DNA from: Acidobacteria bacterium RIFCSPLOWO2_12_FULL_54_10
GTDB taxonomy: Bacteria; Acidobacteriota; Terriglobia; 2-12-FULL-54-10
Direction: 5' to 3'
Length of the DNA: 55,852 nucleotides
Assembly (NCBI GenBank): GCA_001767075.1
Contig: MEKX01000019.1
Span: forward strand, 2,091 to 57,942
In this document: positions 40,496-50,784 of the stretch, in pieces
How the letters are laid out: each line of letters starts with the position of its first letter
How positions within the stretch are numbered: the stretch's first letter is position 1
Notes under the pieces: model-generated
Databases searched by the model: none
What the model was told of the DNA's origin: nothing
The model's input: only the letters and a program-made list of their open reading frames with translations
Position numbers and translations under genes: made by a program

Positions 40496-40688
40496 TAGAA
40501 ATAAACTTGCATAGTTTAGAATGTTTGCCAAGCTGGTTCCAATGTACCTCGCCATGCTCCGATTGCCAAGCAGAATACTTCTGCCACAAGGCCTGATATT
40601 GGCTGCATATGCTATGATCGCAATGAGTATCGATAATGAGATATTGTTCTGCACAGCAGTAAATCAGCAGACTCGCCGGGCCAATTCA

Positions 40689-41147
40689 ATGGAAGAAAAA
40701 GACCTATCAGTCAATCGACCAGCGGGGCATCTATATCACCTGCTGGAGCGGTTCGAGGCTGGATTGGAACTCGCCGGAACCGAAGTGAAGTCTATCCGTA
40801 AAGGCGGAGCGAACTTAAAAGATAGTTACGCAACAATCCGTGAAGGAGAGGCCTGGCTGATGAATTGCCACATCAGCCCTTATGCATATGGCAATCGGGA
40901 AAACTCCGACCCGTTGCGCAAACGCAAGCTGCTGTTGCACCGCGAAGAAATCCGGCGATTAACCGGTAAAGTTGAACAGCGCGGTCTGACGCTAATACCG
41001 ACTCGGCTGTACTTGAAAAACGGACGGGTTAAATGTGAATTTGCGTTGGCCAAAGGCAAAAAACTCCACGATAAACGAGAGACGGAACGCCGCAAAACCG
41101 CTGACCGCGAGGCTCGCCAAGCGATCAAGTACCGCAATCGTGGATGA
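40689..41147 (+). CDS. smpB: SsrA-binding protein
   Basis: NRPAGHLYHLLERFEAGLELAGTEVKSIRKGGANLKDSYA; KGKKLHDKRETERRKTADRE; start at ATG 40689. Confidence 0.95.
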   Translation: MEEKDLSVNRPAGHLYHLLERFEAGLELAGTEVKSIRKGGANLKDSYATIREGEAWLMNCHISPYAYGNRENSDPLRKRKLLLHREEIRRLTGKVEQRGLTLIPTRLYLKNGRVKCEFALAKGKKLHDKRETERRKTADREARQAIKYRNRG

Positions 41148-41189
41148 GTTGTGACCGCAATAGAATTGCGAAAGGAATAAATACATAAC

Positions 41190-42353
41190 ATGAAGATCAT
41201 TATCGTCGGCTATGGACGTGTTGGGAAACAGATTGTGCGCCTGTTGGCTGGGAAAAATCACTCCATCGTGGTCATTGATAAAGACCGGCGGTCGATGGAG
41301 AAGGAACCACTGCAGCCTGGTCTGCGCATGATGGCAGGCGACGCCGTGGATCCAGACTTGCTCCGCCAAGCGGAAGCAGAAAACGCAGACGTTCTGCTGG
41401 CGCTGACCCGTGAGGAGAACACGAATCTGATGGTGGCTCAAACAGCACGACTTGCCTTTAAGATACCTAAAGTAATTGCCATGGTTTATGATCCGCAGCG
41501 GGAAAGCAGCTTTCACACAGCAGGGATTGACACGTTGCAAATTACCGTATCAGGCGCGGAGCTGCTTAGAGCACAAATTGAAGGAAACGGACCGTTGACT
41601 GCCCAAGACCTCTTAAGCGCAATGGCCAAGGATTCGGCCGCAGTGGACAATACGGTCTATCCCGTGCCACCGAGGAAGTTTTCAAGCTCTGGTCCCTACT
41701 ACGTCATCATCATGGGTGGCGGAAAAGTTGGGTATTTTCTCGGGCGGACGCTGTTGGAAGAAGGCCACGAAATATCCATCATCGAAGCCAATCAGGAAAT
41801 CTACGGACTTGTTTCGCATCAATTGGATTGTCCGGTAATTCTAGGAGATGGCACATCGCATAAAACATTGGAAAAGGCCGGAGCCAGCCGTTGCGATCTG
41901 TTCGTGGGCGTCACGAATCATGACCAGGATAATTTAATAGGATGCCAGGTCGCCCGAAGGGAATTTGGCGTTCCAAAAACGATAGCGCGGGTAAAGAATC
42001 CGAAGAACGAAAGGATCATGCGCGAACTGGGCGTAGACGTAACGGTTAGCTCCACAGCAATCATTAGCTCTCTGATAGAAAGCGAGCTGCCGCTGCATAA
42101 GATTCGGACTCTGCTAGACCTGAGAATTGGCAATTTGGAAATCATGGAATATGCGCTGGATGGAACATCCCCGGTTGTTGGGCAGCAAATCCGCAATCTG
42201 ACCATGCCCCCACATTGCAACCTCGTGACGATCCTCCGAGGGGGGGATGCGATCGTTCCTCGCGGTGACACTTTGTTTCAGGCAAGTGATGTGATACTTG
42301 CTTTAGCTGACCGCGCGGACGAAGGCGCATTAAGGAAATTACTGCTCGGTTGA
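41190..42353 (+). CDS. TrkA-like potassium channel/transport regulator, two RCK_N units plus one C-terminal TrkA_C
   Basis: Two Rossmann motifs (IIIVGYGRVGKQIVRLL and VIIMGGGKVGYFLGRTLLEEGHEISIIEAN). Confidence 0.9.
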   Translation: MKIIIVGYGRVGKQIVRLLAGKNHSIVVIDKDRRSMEKEPLQPGLRMMAGDAVDPDLLRQAEAENADVLLALTREENTNLMVAQTARLAFKIPKVIAMVYDPQRESSFHTAGIDTLQITVSGAELLRAQIEGNGPLTAQDLLSAMAKDSAAVDNTVYPVPPRKFSSSGPYYVIIMGGGKVGYFLGRTLLEEGHEISIIEANQEIYGLVSHQLDCPVILGDGTSHKTLEKAGASRCDLFVGVTNHDQDNLIGCQVARREFGVPKTIARVKNPKNERIMRELGVDVTVSSTAIISSLIESELPLHKIRTLLDLRIGNLEIMEYALDGTSPVVGQQIRNLTMPPHCNLVTILRGGDAIVPRGDTLFQASDVILALADRADEGALRKLLLG

Positions 42354-42391
42354 TGTGGAGAATAAAATACTTTCAAATTTCCAGGAATTCT

Positions 42392-43396
42392 TTAGAGGGG
42401 AACTTCGATAGTTTCCAGTATATTTTTAAGGATCGATTCGGCTTGCTCAGACTTTTTGAGTGTGGAAGAATAACGCGAATTGACTACCATGCGATGCGCG
42501 AAAACGGGCAGCACCAGACGCTTAAAATCGTCCACGATACAATAGTTTCTGCTTTCAAGAAAAGCCAATGCCTGCGCAGCGCGGTGGAGAGATTGAGAAC
42601 CTCGCGGGCTGACACCGAGAGAAAGATTTTCGTGCGAGCGAGTTTTGGCAACGATGGTTAGCATGTAATCCACGAGCGAAGACTCCACGCTAACGGTCGA
42701 AACGGCTTTTTGCCATTGGTGGATTTGCTGGCTTGTGGCTGCCGGTTCCAACGATTCAAGACCATTCCAGTGGAGATCCGATTTTAGGATTTCTCTTTCG
42801 GCTTCCTTGTCCGGATAACCCATCCGGATGCGCATTAAGAAGCGGTCCAACTGCGACTCAGGCAATGGATAAGTGCCGTGATGCTCAATTGGGTTCTGCG
42901 TAGCAACCACCATGAATGGCTCCGGCAACTTGTGAGTCGTGTTATCCACGGTGACTTGCCGCTCATTCATCGCTTCGAGCAGAGCACTCTGCGTTTTCGG
43001 AGTGGTGCGATTGATTTCGTCCGCTAGCAGTATGTTCGTAAAAATAGGGCCTGGTTTGAATTCAAAAGCTTCCGTGTGCTGGTTATAGACGGAAACGCCG
43101 ACAACATCGCTAGGAAGCAGATCGCTGGTAAATTGAACTCGCTGAAACTGACAATTCACCGAACGAGCCAGCGTATGGGCGAGCGTGGTTTTTCCAACCC
43201 CTGGGACGTCCTCGATCAGCAGATGCCCACGAGCCAGAAGAGCCACCAATGTAAGCTGAACGGCTTCGCCATTGCCGCGTATAACACCGCGCAGAGCCAG
43301 TTCCAGATTTTTCAACGGACCGGTAAACTCCGTTACCGAAGTTGATGTTTGGCGGATTGAATGATCAATCAAAGAAACTTTCTCCATGCCAGCCAT
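42392..43396 (-). CDS. MoxR family AAA ATPase
   Basis: GHLLIEDVPGVGKTTLAHTLA; GPIFTNILLADEINRTTPKTQSALLEAMNERQVT; ATQNPIEHHGTYPLPESQLDRFLMRI. Confidence 0.95.
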   Translation of the reverse strand: MAGMEKVSLIDHSIRQTSTSVTEFTGPLKNLELALRGVIRGNGEAVQLTLVALLARGHLLIEDVPGVGKTTLAHTLARSVNCQFQRVQFTSDLLPSDVVGVSVYNQHTEAFEFKPGPIFTNILLADEINRTTPKTQSALLEAMNERQVTVDNTTHKLPEPFMVVATQNPIEHHGTYPLPESQLDRFLMRIRMGYPDKEAEREILKSDLHWNGLESLEPAATSQQIHQWQKAVSTVSVESSLVDYMLTIVAKTRSHENLSLGVSPRGSQSLHRAAQALAFLESRNYCIVDDFKRLVLPVFAHRMVVNSRYSSTLKKSEQAESILKNILETIEVPL

Positions 43397-43426
43397 AGTG
43401 GAATCCGCCCCTGGTGCAGAAAATCA

Positions 43427-43502
43427 TGGTGGGCGATACAGGACTCGAACCTGTGACTTCCACCGTGTGAGGATGGCACTCTACCGACTGAGTTAATCGC
43501 CC
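43427..43502 (-). tRNA. tRNA-Val (anticodon CAC), CCA encoded
   Basis: GGGCGATTAACTCAGTCGGTAGAGTGCCATCCTCACACGGTGGAAGTCACAGGTTCGAGTCCTGTATCGCCCACCA; 7-bp acceptor stem; loop CTCACAC. Confidence 0.96.
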
Positions 43503-43597
43503 GTCTAATGCAACCATTTCATTCTATCCAATGGAAGAGCTTCAGCAAAGAGGTTCCAGAGCAATTCATGGAATTTGAAGCCTAATATTTTATTTTT

Positions 43598-46162
43598 TTA
43601 CGGTTTTGACTGATCCGACTCTCCCCTGAATACTCCGAAAATGCGTCCGAAAAAACCTTTTTTCTTGGGTTGAGAAGTCTCTATTGCCGGTTCTTTTGCG
43701 GGCGCACTGGAAACGACTGGAGACGGTTCTTCCGGAGGAGGAGCTGACGCAACAACTGGTTCGATAACCGTGATGGGCGGCAAACTTGCAATGGAAGGAA
43801 GCGGAGTCGCTCGCGGCGCCGGGGGTATGTAATGCCGAGGGCAAAAAATTTTGGGTTCAGTGCCAGCGATAAAGTATTCCGTAGAGCGATTCTTGCATTC
43901 CGGAGTGGCTAGCGCATTGGTGTCAGGATCGATCTCCACGGCAACAATTCCGGGCGGGGGAATCGCCGGGCGCACATCGCTATACTGCGGAAGAGCGACC
44001 GCGCGTTTCATGAATTCCGTCCAAATGGGTAACGCTGAAGAAGCTCCGCTTAATGGTAATTCTTCATTCGAGTCGTATCCGACCCAAACGATACAGATCA
44101 GGTTTGACGTGTAACCGGCAAACCAGCCATCGTGCGAAGTTCCAGTTTTGCCAGCTACGGGAGCGGTAAATCCACGAGAACGAACGCCTGCCCCGGTTCC
44201 CCGGTTCACAACATCCTCCATGAGATTCGTTACAAGAAATGAAATTCGCGGGTCCAGCACTCTGGTTGCTTTTGGCGTCGCTTGCGAAAGCATCGTCCCA
44301 TTTCGGTCTCGCACTTGGGAAATCCAGAAAGGATCTAAGTGGACACCGCCGTTGGCAAAGACCGTATAGGAGCCTGCAATTTCAAGCGGCTGAACTTCAT
44401 AAGCGCCGAGAGCCACCGCGGGGGTCGGCTGTATTTTCAAGTTCATGCCGGACCTTTGTGCGAGGTCAACGATGTTTTCGTAGCCCACCATTTGAGCCAG
44501 TTTTACGGTGCTCACGTTAAGAGAGCGCCGGAGTGCGTATCGCAGAGTAACATTGCCGTAAAACTCATCACCATAATTACCCGGTGTGTACGTTCGCCCA
44601 TCGTAAACAAAAGTAGTAGGTTCATCCTTTATTTGAGAAATTGAAGTCCAGGGTGGACCGACAGAACCAGAAATCCCGGTCCCCAAAGCAGCGGCGTATA
44701 CAAAAGGCTTGAATGCAGAACCCGGCTGCCGTAGCGCCAAAGCACGGTTCAACTGGCTTAACCCATAATCCCGGCCGCCAATCAAAGCCTTAAGAGCACC
44801 GGTTCGAGGATCTAATGCAATCAGAACTGCTTCGACCTGAGGTTCCTGCTGATTTGACCCATCCTTATTAGCTGCTGATTGTCTGCCTCTACGCGGGCGC
44901 CGGAACCCTGCCAGCCGTTCATCTACCTCAGCTAATCCAACTCTGAAAGCTTCCACCGCAGCACGCTGCAAATCCAAATCAATGGTTGTATGGATGCGGA
45001 AGCTCTGCGAGGCTAAGTCTTCTTCGGTATAGCTTCCCAGCAGTTGGTCACGAACCATGTCAACAAAGTGGGGGGCTTCACTGGCAATGGCCTGACGAGG
45101 AGTAGCGCCGAGCGGTGCGTTCTTAGCTTCATCCCGTTCAGCAGGCGTAATAGCGCCCGTGTCTGCCATGAAATTCAATACCTGGTTTCTGCGGCTGATT
45201 GCACGTTCGGGATTGCGATAGGGCGAGTAAAGGTTGGGTCCCTGAATGATGCCTGCAAGGAATGATGATTCTGGAAGCGTTAAATCCCGTATATCTTTAT
45301 TAAAGTAAGCCTGGGCGGCTTCGCCTACTCCGCTAATGGTGAAACTGCCCCTTTGCCCCATGTAGATCTTGTTGCAATAGTATTCGAATATATCCTGCTT
45401 GCTCAATCTCCTTTCCAATTGGAAAGAGACCAAGGTTTCTGCTAATTTCCGTTTCCACGTTCGTTCGGAGGAAAGAAAAAGGCTGCGGGAAAGCTGCATG
45501 GTGATCGTGCTTGCGCCTTGCCGGACACTGCCAGCGCGAATGTCAACATAAGCGGCCTTCAATATGCGCAGATAATCGACTCCAGAGTGCTCAAAAAACC
45601 TGCGATCCTCAATTGCAAGAATGGCGCTAACTAAATGGCGCGGGATGTCATTAAAAACGACCAGCCGCCGTTTTTCCCGGCTCCTGTCGAAAAGATTGGT
45701 GATGAGCAAAGGATCAAGACTATATTCGCCTCTCGCAAAGTGGTCATTTACAGAGACTATGCTGGATATCCGGTTTTCAGAAAAACCAATTTCTGCAGCT
45801 TCAGGGGAAAAGTAGGAGCTAGGGCCGGGCATAATCTGGATTGCACGGGGAATCACCTTGTACGATCCAGTTGGATTGCTAGCGGCATCGCTAAACCCCG
45901 CCTGACGCAAATAGGAAATCAAATCTTCGCGGGAGATACCCTGACCCAATCGGAGCTTTTTAGGAGCGGCATAAATATGGGCTGCCGGCAGAAATACCGG
46001 ACCCTGCAAACGCAAGTCGATGAGACGCGAATAGCGGACGTAATAATATGTAAAAACCGAAGTACCGGCGATGGCCCCCGTTAAAATAAGAACCAGCAAT
46101 ATCAGCCAGAGGGGCCTGAAAGGAGAGGCTAACCACCATGTGCGCTTGATTTTTACCCGCAT
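43598..46162 (-). CDS. Bifunctional class A penicillin-binding protein (PBP1A/1B-like)
   Basis: Glycosyltransferase motif IEDRRFFEHSGVDYLRILKAAYVD...QGASTITMQLSR; transpeptidase RQPGSAFKPFVYAAAL, GKTGTSHDGWFAGY. Confidence 0.95.
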   Translation of the reverse strand: MRVKIKRTWWLASPFRPLWLILLVLILTGAIAGTSVFTYYYVRYSRLIDLRLQGPVFLPAAHIYAAPKKLRLGQGISREDLISYLRQAGFSDAASNPTGSYKVIPRAIQIMPGPSSYFSPEAAEIGFSENRISSIVSVNDHFARGEYSLDPLLITNLFDRSREKRRLVVFNDIPRHLVSAILAIEDRRFFEHSGVDYLRILKAAYVDIRAGSVRQGASTITMQLSRSLFLSSERTWKRKLAETLVSFQLERRLSKQDIFEYYCNKIYMGQRGSFTISGVGEAAQAYFNKDIRDLTLPESSFLAGIIQGPNLYSPYRNPERAISRRNQVLNFMADTGAITPAERDEAKNAPLGATPRQAIASEAPHFVDMVRDQLLGSYTEEDLASQSFRIHTTIDLDLQRAAVEAFRVGLAEVDERLAGFRRPRRGRQSAANKDGSNQQEPQVEAVLIALDPRTGALKALIGGRDYGLSQLNRALALRQPGSAFKPFVYAAALGTGISGSVGPPWTSISQIKDEPTTFVYDGRTYTPGNYGDEFYGNVTLRYALRRSLNVSTVKLAQMVGYENIVDLAQRSGMNLKIQPTPAVALGAYEVQPLEIAGSYTVFANGGVHLDPFWISQVRDRNGTMLSQATPKATRVLDPRISFLVTNLMEDVVNRGTGAGVRSRGFTAPVAGKTGTSHDGWFAGYTSNLICIVWVGYDSNEELPLSGASSALPIWTEFMKRAVALPQYSDVRPAIPPPGIVAVEIDPDTNALATPECKNRSTEYFIAGTEPKIFCPRHYIPPAPRATPLPSIASLPPITVIEPVVASAPPPEEPSPVVSSAPAKEPAIETSQPKKKGFFGRIFGVFRGESDQSKP

Positions 46163-46183
46163 GAAAGAATTTTCAGCAACGGG

Positions 46184-46561
46184 TTACTTCTTTGTAATTA
46201 GCTGATTACCCGCAGCTGGATCGAATTCCAAAACTACTTCCCGAACCAGTAGATCAACGGGAATTTCATATTGGACTGCGATATTGACAGTGCCACTGCC
46301 TCTGCTCACGGTAACTTGGCTGGGATCAAGTTCAATGCCTATTTCGGAGGCTTGACTGATGACAGCACTGCGGATGTCATTCTCGCTTATTTTGTTGTAA
46401 GTCACCGTGCGCGCCAAGTCATCAAGGGCATTTTGGAATTGAAAATTATTAATGTAAGGCGGTAAGAGACGTAACGCTGCAAAAATGATGACAACGACAA
46501 ATAGTAGGCTGATGATTGCAGAGACTGTTAGAGCCCCACGCTCTGGCAAATTTCCACGCAT
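46184..46561 (-). CDS. Small membrane-anchored protein (DUF4845-like)
   Basis: RGALTVSAIISLLFVVVIIFAALRLLPPYINNFQFQNALDDLARTV; start at MRGNLPERG (46561). Confidence 0.55.
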   Translation of the reverse strand: MRGNLPERGALTVSAIISLLFVVVIIFAALRLLPPYINNFQFQNALDDLARTVTYNKISENDIRSAVISQASEIGIELDPSQVTVSRGSGTVNIAVQYEIPVDLLVREVVLEFDPAAGNQLITKK

Positions 46562-46844
46562 TGGTCTAATTTGAGAGTATTGTATCCCGTGACCAGAATA
46601 TCCGACTATTCGCCGGAGTCGATCACTTAGCAACGCAGCTTGCACCTTTGTCATACATTTATCACACAAATTCTACAACTTATATTATGTTATCACCCGG
46701 CAAACCACTTGTCGAGATATGCCTATTCCCTCGAAATTGAGGTTCCTTTTAAGTAACAGTCGCAAAGCAGCTTGAAGAAATTCGACGGGACCTGGCTAAC
46801 CTCGATGGTTGCCCGTCTTTCCGGCTCAGGTTAGTATAACAGTC

Positions 46845-48326
46845 ATGAATAATACGAAGACAAAAAGCTCTCCTAATCAAAAAATCACTCCCAGATCACA
46901 AGACTTTGCCCGCTGGTATCAGGATGTAATCCTGCAAGCGGATCTGGCGGAACCAGCGGAAGTGGTGAAGGGCTGCATGGTCATTAAACCCCATGGCTAT
47001 GCCATTTGGGAAGCCTTGCACGCTGAATTAGACGCGAGGTTCAAACAAACCGGTCACAAGAATGCTTATTTTCCTCTGCTGATTCCTGAAAGCTTCTTGA
47101 AGCGCGAAGCGGAACATGTGGAAGGGTTCGCGCCGGAGTTGGCTGTGGTCACAATCGCGGGCGGCGAAAACTTGGAGGAACGGTACGTCATTCGGCCGAC
47201 ATCCGAAACGATCATCGGGCATTTCTTCGCCCGTTGGATCAAGAGCTGGCGGGATCTGCCCCTGTTGATAAATCAATGGGCCAATGTAGTACGCTGGGAG
47301 TTACGAACCAGAATGTTTCTTCGAACCACGGAATTTCTCTGGCAGGAAGGTCACACCGCACACGCTACGGAGCAAGAAGCGCACGAAGAAACCTTGCGGA
47401 TGCTAAACGTGTATGCCGATGTTGCCGAGAACGTAATGGCCATGCCGGTTATCCGTGGCGTAAAGACAAAGGCTGAAAAATTTGCGGGAGCTGCTAAATC
47501 CTATTGTATTGAAGCAATGATGCAAAACGGGCTGGCACTCCAAGCGGGAACCAGTCATGAGCTAGGACAAAATTTCGCCAAGGTTTTTGAAATCCGTTTC
47601 CAAAGTCAGTCTGGAAATCTGGAATACGTTTGGCAAACAAGCTGGGGCGTGAGCACCCGACTGATCGGCGCTCTGGTGATGAGCCACTCCGACGATCGAG
47701 GCCTTGTGTTGCCTCCGAAACTTGCTCCGATTCACGTGGTTGTGATCCCTATCTATCGAAAAGATGAAGAACGTGCGCTTGTGCTAGATAGAGCAAATCG
47801 AATTGCCGATGAGTTGAAGCAGGATGGGCATAAGGTGCAAGTAGATGATCGTGACGGTTACACGCCCGGCTCCAAATTCTTTCATTGGGAACAAAGAGGA
47901 ATTCCGCTTCTTTTGGAGATCGGTCCTCGCGAGGTGCAGAGCGACAGCGTAGTGATGCGCCGTAGAGACGAGGATAACAAGCAGTCTCAGCCGGTTTCCG
48001 GTTTGCGCCAGAGCGTCCGGGATGTGATGAACCAGATGCAGGCGGATTTACTGCTAAAAGCGCGGAAGAGGTTGGATGACAATACCGTGCAAGCTGACAG
48101 CTTTGATCAGGTGAAATCGATCCTGGAAGGAGTCACCTCGGAAAAAGGCGGCGGCAAGTTCATCGCAGCTCACGTGAAGGATGATCCGCAATGCGATGCC
48201 AAACTGAAGGAAATTAAGGCGAGTGTTCGTTGCATTCCATTGCATGATGCTTATGACGGCCCTGGGACTTGTATTATCACCGGTGAGCCAACACCGCAGA
48301 GGGTGATCGTCGCCAAAGCCTATTGA
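46845..48326 (+). CDS. proS: Prolyl-tRNA synthetase, archaeal/eukaryote-like type
   Basis: [87 protein letters not shown]. Confidence 0.95.
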   Translation: MNNTKTKSSPNQKITPRSQDFARWYQDVILQADLAEPAEVVKGCMVIKPHGYAIWEALHAELDARFKQTGHKNAYFPLLIPESFLKREAEHVEGFAPELAVVTIAGGENLEERYVIRPTSETIIGHFFARWIKSWRDLPLLINQWANVVRWELRTRMFLRTTEFLWQEGHTAHATEQEAHEETLRMLNVYADVAENVMAMPVIRGVKTKAEKFAGAAKSYCIEAMMQNGLALQAGTSHELGQNFAKVFEIRFQSQSGNLEYVWQTSWGVSTRLIGALVMSHSDDRGLVLPPKLAPIHVVVIPIYRKDEERALVLDRANRIADELKQDGHKVQVDDRDGYTPGSKFFHWEQRGIPLLLEIGPREVQSDSVVMRRRDEDNKQSQPVSGLRQSVRDVMNQMQADLLLKARKRLDDNTVQADSFDQVKSILEGVTSEKGGGKFIAAHVKDDPQCDAKLKEIKASVRCIPLHDAYDGPGTCIITGEPTPQRVIVAKAY

Positions 48327-48751
48327 GTAAAAGTTCCATGGAAGTTAAATTCTCAACACAGGGCTTCAATGAGGTTGTAGACATCACATCTGCGGTCCAA
48401 AAAGCGATTCTGGAAAGTGACACCAAGGATGGTGTGGCTCATCTTTTTGTCATCGGTTCGACGGCAGCGATAACCACCATCGAATACGAACCAGGCGCTG
48501 TAGCTGACCTCAAGCGCGCGCTCGATCAAATAGCTCCTATGGACGCCGTCTATGCCCACAACGAAGCTTGGGGCGACGGCAATGGGTATGCGCATCTGCG
48601 TGCGGCGCTGCTCAAACCAGACCTTTGCGTACCTGTTCGAGATGGCAAACTGTTGCTGGGCACCTGGCAGCAGATTATTCTGATCGATTTCGACAACCGG
48701 CCACGGCAGAGAACCGTTTTCATCACAATGACCGAAGCAATTCGTCGATGA
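48323..48751 (+). CDS. yjbQ: YjbQ family (UPF0047) protein, secondary thiamine-phosphate synthase-like
   Basis: [71 protein letters not shown] start overlaps proS stop (ATG alternative at 48338). Confidence 0.88.
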   Translation: MSKSSMEVKFSTQGFNEVVDITSAVQKAILESDTKDGVAHLFVIGSTAAITTIEYEPGAVADLKRALDQIAPMDAVYAHNEAWGDGNGYAHLRAALLKPDLCVPVRDGKLLLGTWQQIILIDFDNRPRQRTVFITMTEAIRR

Positions 48752-48779
48752 ATAAATACTATTTTATCCATCAAGAGAA

Positions 48780-49667
48780 ATGAGAGCCAGCGCGATGACA
48801 GACTGGCTGCCAACACTCGACCCTTATTGGGAAGCGCGCCAAGCGGCTCTTGAAGCCATTAATAAAGATCGCCGGAACGCAAATTTGCCGCTTGTAGAGT
48901 GGGACCAGTTAGCTGCGCAGGTGGCAGACTACCACTGCCAAGAAATGGCTGGGCATGGATACATTGCCCATTGGAATCTACGCGGCCTGTTGCCCCACCA
49001 TCGTTATCATTTCGCCGGAGGTGGCGATCATATCGCGGAAAACAGTTCCCGTCTGACGGTGATTTCGTCCAATCCATTCCCAATTTCCGCAGAGCCCAAG
49101 CAGATTCGCAATTATCTTATTCAAGCGCATGAAGGCTTTATGGCGGAAAAGCCGCCGATTGATCTTCATCGCATAAATGTTTTAGATCCCAGTCATACAC
49201 ATGTCGGAATTGGATTTGCTGTTTCCGGTCGCGAATTGCGAATGTCTCAATTATTCGTTAACCGCTACGTAAAACTTGCAGCGCTTCCCAAGGAACTCCC
49301 CATAGGCGCAGTCCGCGTGGAAGGTGAAATGCTGCGAAAGGATTTCGGTCCCTACTACTGCATGTTATTTTCGGAAGGGAATCCCGTAGCGCGAACTCCA
49401 CAGGAACTGAATCTAACCTATTCATACAGCGATACGGAGGGCGAGGAAGCAGGCAAGGTGCCGCCTTGGGACATGGAGTTCAGTCCACAATCTGGTCGTT
49501 TCCGTTTCTCCATTCGGATCAGGAATCGTCAACCTGGGTACTATCATTTATTGATTTGGGTACGAAATAAGGTCCGCGAGATTCCCTACCGCTTGTATCC
49601 TGGCGTGAAAGCTGCTGCCGATACGAAAGATGCAATCCCCTGTGCTGGGTGGGTCTTCCAAGCGTGA
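48780..49667 (+). CDS. CAP/SCP domain-containing protein with C-terminal extension
   Basis: INKDRRNANLPLVEWDQLAAQVADYHCQEMAGHGYIAHWN...DHIAEN...THVGIGFA. Confidence 0.8.
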   Translation: MRASAMTDWLPTLDPYWEARQAALEAINKDRRNANLPLVEWDQLAAQVADYHCQEMAGHGYIAHWNLRGLLPHHRYHFAGGGDHIAENSSRLTVISSNPFPISAEPKQIRNYLIQAHEGFMAEKPPIDLHRINVLDPSHTHVGIGFAVSGRELRMSQLFVNRYVKLAALPKELPIGAVRVEGEMLRKDFGPYYCMLFSEGNPVARTPQELNLTYSYSDTEGEEAGKVPPWDMEFSPQSGRFRFSIRIRNRQPGYYHLLIWVRNKVREIPYRLYPGVKAAADTKDAIPCAGWVFQA

Positions 49668-49707
49668 AGCCGGTAATCTAAAATTGCAGCAGCCTCTGCA
49701 ACTTGCT

Positions 49708-50661
49708 TCAATTCGCTGCGTGCCGGCCAAGATTCTCTTTGTACCACTGAACCGTACGCCGCAAGCCTTCTTCAAATGCGATTTGCGGTTCGTATGCCAG
49801 GCTTTTGCGCGCTAACTCAATGTCCGCTAACGAGTCGCGGATGTCGCCGGCTCTAGGATCTGCGTAAATCGGCTTTACTTTAGTTCCGAGAATATTCTGC
49901 AAAAAGTCCAGGACTTGATTCAGCGTGTGGCTCGCTCCCATGGCAATGTTAAAAACTTTGCCGGAAACATTCGGCGCTTCGCTTGCTAGCATACAAGCAT
50001 GAACAGCATTATCGACATAAGTGAAATCCCGCGACTGCTCACCGTTGCCATAGATTGTTGGTGGCTGGCTGCGAAGTAATGACGTTATGAATCGTGATAG
50101 CACGCCCGAATACGGAGAATTTGGATCTTGGCGGGGACCAAAGATATTGAAGTAGCGCAGGCTCACAGTTTCCAAGCCATAGACTTTGGCAAATACGCTG
50201 GCATAAAACTCTCCGGTAAGTTTATTCACCGCATAAGGCGACAAAGGATTCGGCGGCATAGATTCTAGTTTCGGCAATGTGGGCGTATCCCCGTAAGCCG
50301 ATGAGGAAGCTGCGTAGATCACCCGCTTAACCTTGGCGTCACGCGAAGCAAGCAAAACATTCAGCGTTCCATCAATGTTCACCGCGTTGCTTGTTTCCGG
50401 GTCCTCCACGGAGCGAGGCACGGAGGGTATCGCGGCATGATGGAATACATAATCTACCCCGTGGAAAATAGGTTGCAGGCGTTTCAGGTCTCGGATGTCT
50501 GCTTCGAATAGTTCAATGTTAGAAACGTCGGGCGGCAAATTATCTCTGCAACCTGTAAGGAAATTATCCACGATGCGAACGCTGTGGCCCCGCAAAACAA
50601 GTTCTCGCACCAGCGCCGAACCGATGAAACCAGCGCCTCCAGTGACTAAGCAGATCGCCAT
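49708..50661 (-). CDS. NAD-dependent epimerase/dehydratase (UDP-glucose 4-epimerase-like)
   Basis: CLVTGGAGFIGSALVRELVLRGHSVRIVDN; SSSAYGDTPTLPKLESMPPNPLSPYAVNKLTGE (YxxxK). Confidence 0.94.
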   Translation of the reverse strand: MAICLVTGGAGFIGSALVRELVLRGHSVRIVDNFLTGCRDNLPPDVSNIELFEADIRDLKRLQPIFHGVDYVFHHAAIPSVPRSVEDPETSNAVNIDGTLNVLLASRDAKVKRVIYAASSSAYGDTPTLPKLESMPPNPLSPYAVNKLTGEFYASVFAKVYGLETVSLRYFNIFGPRQDPNSPYSGVLSRFITSLLRSQPPTIYGNGEQSRDFTYVDNAVHACMLASEAPNVSGKVFNIAMGASHTLNQVLDFLQNILGTKVKPIYADPRAGDIRDSLADIELARKSLAYEPQIAFEEGLRRTVQWYKENLGRHAAN

Positions 50662-50784
50662 GACTATTTGTTTTCACCTTTGTGATTTGCTAAATAATCC
50701 CATCAATTAGTTTGTAATAATGTATTCTAGTTCGGAAAAAGCCTGTTTTTTGCGCGATAAAAATGTTTCTGCTATCATCCAGCC

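Noticed and set aside
46670-46844. T-box riboswitch upstream of proS
   Set aside because: No T-box consensus (AGGGTGGNACCGCG-like) found; only a simple hairpin.
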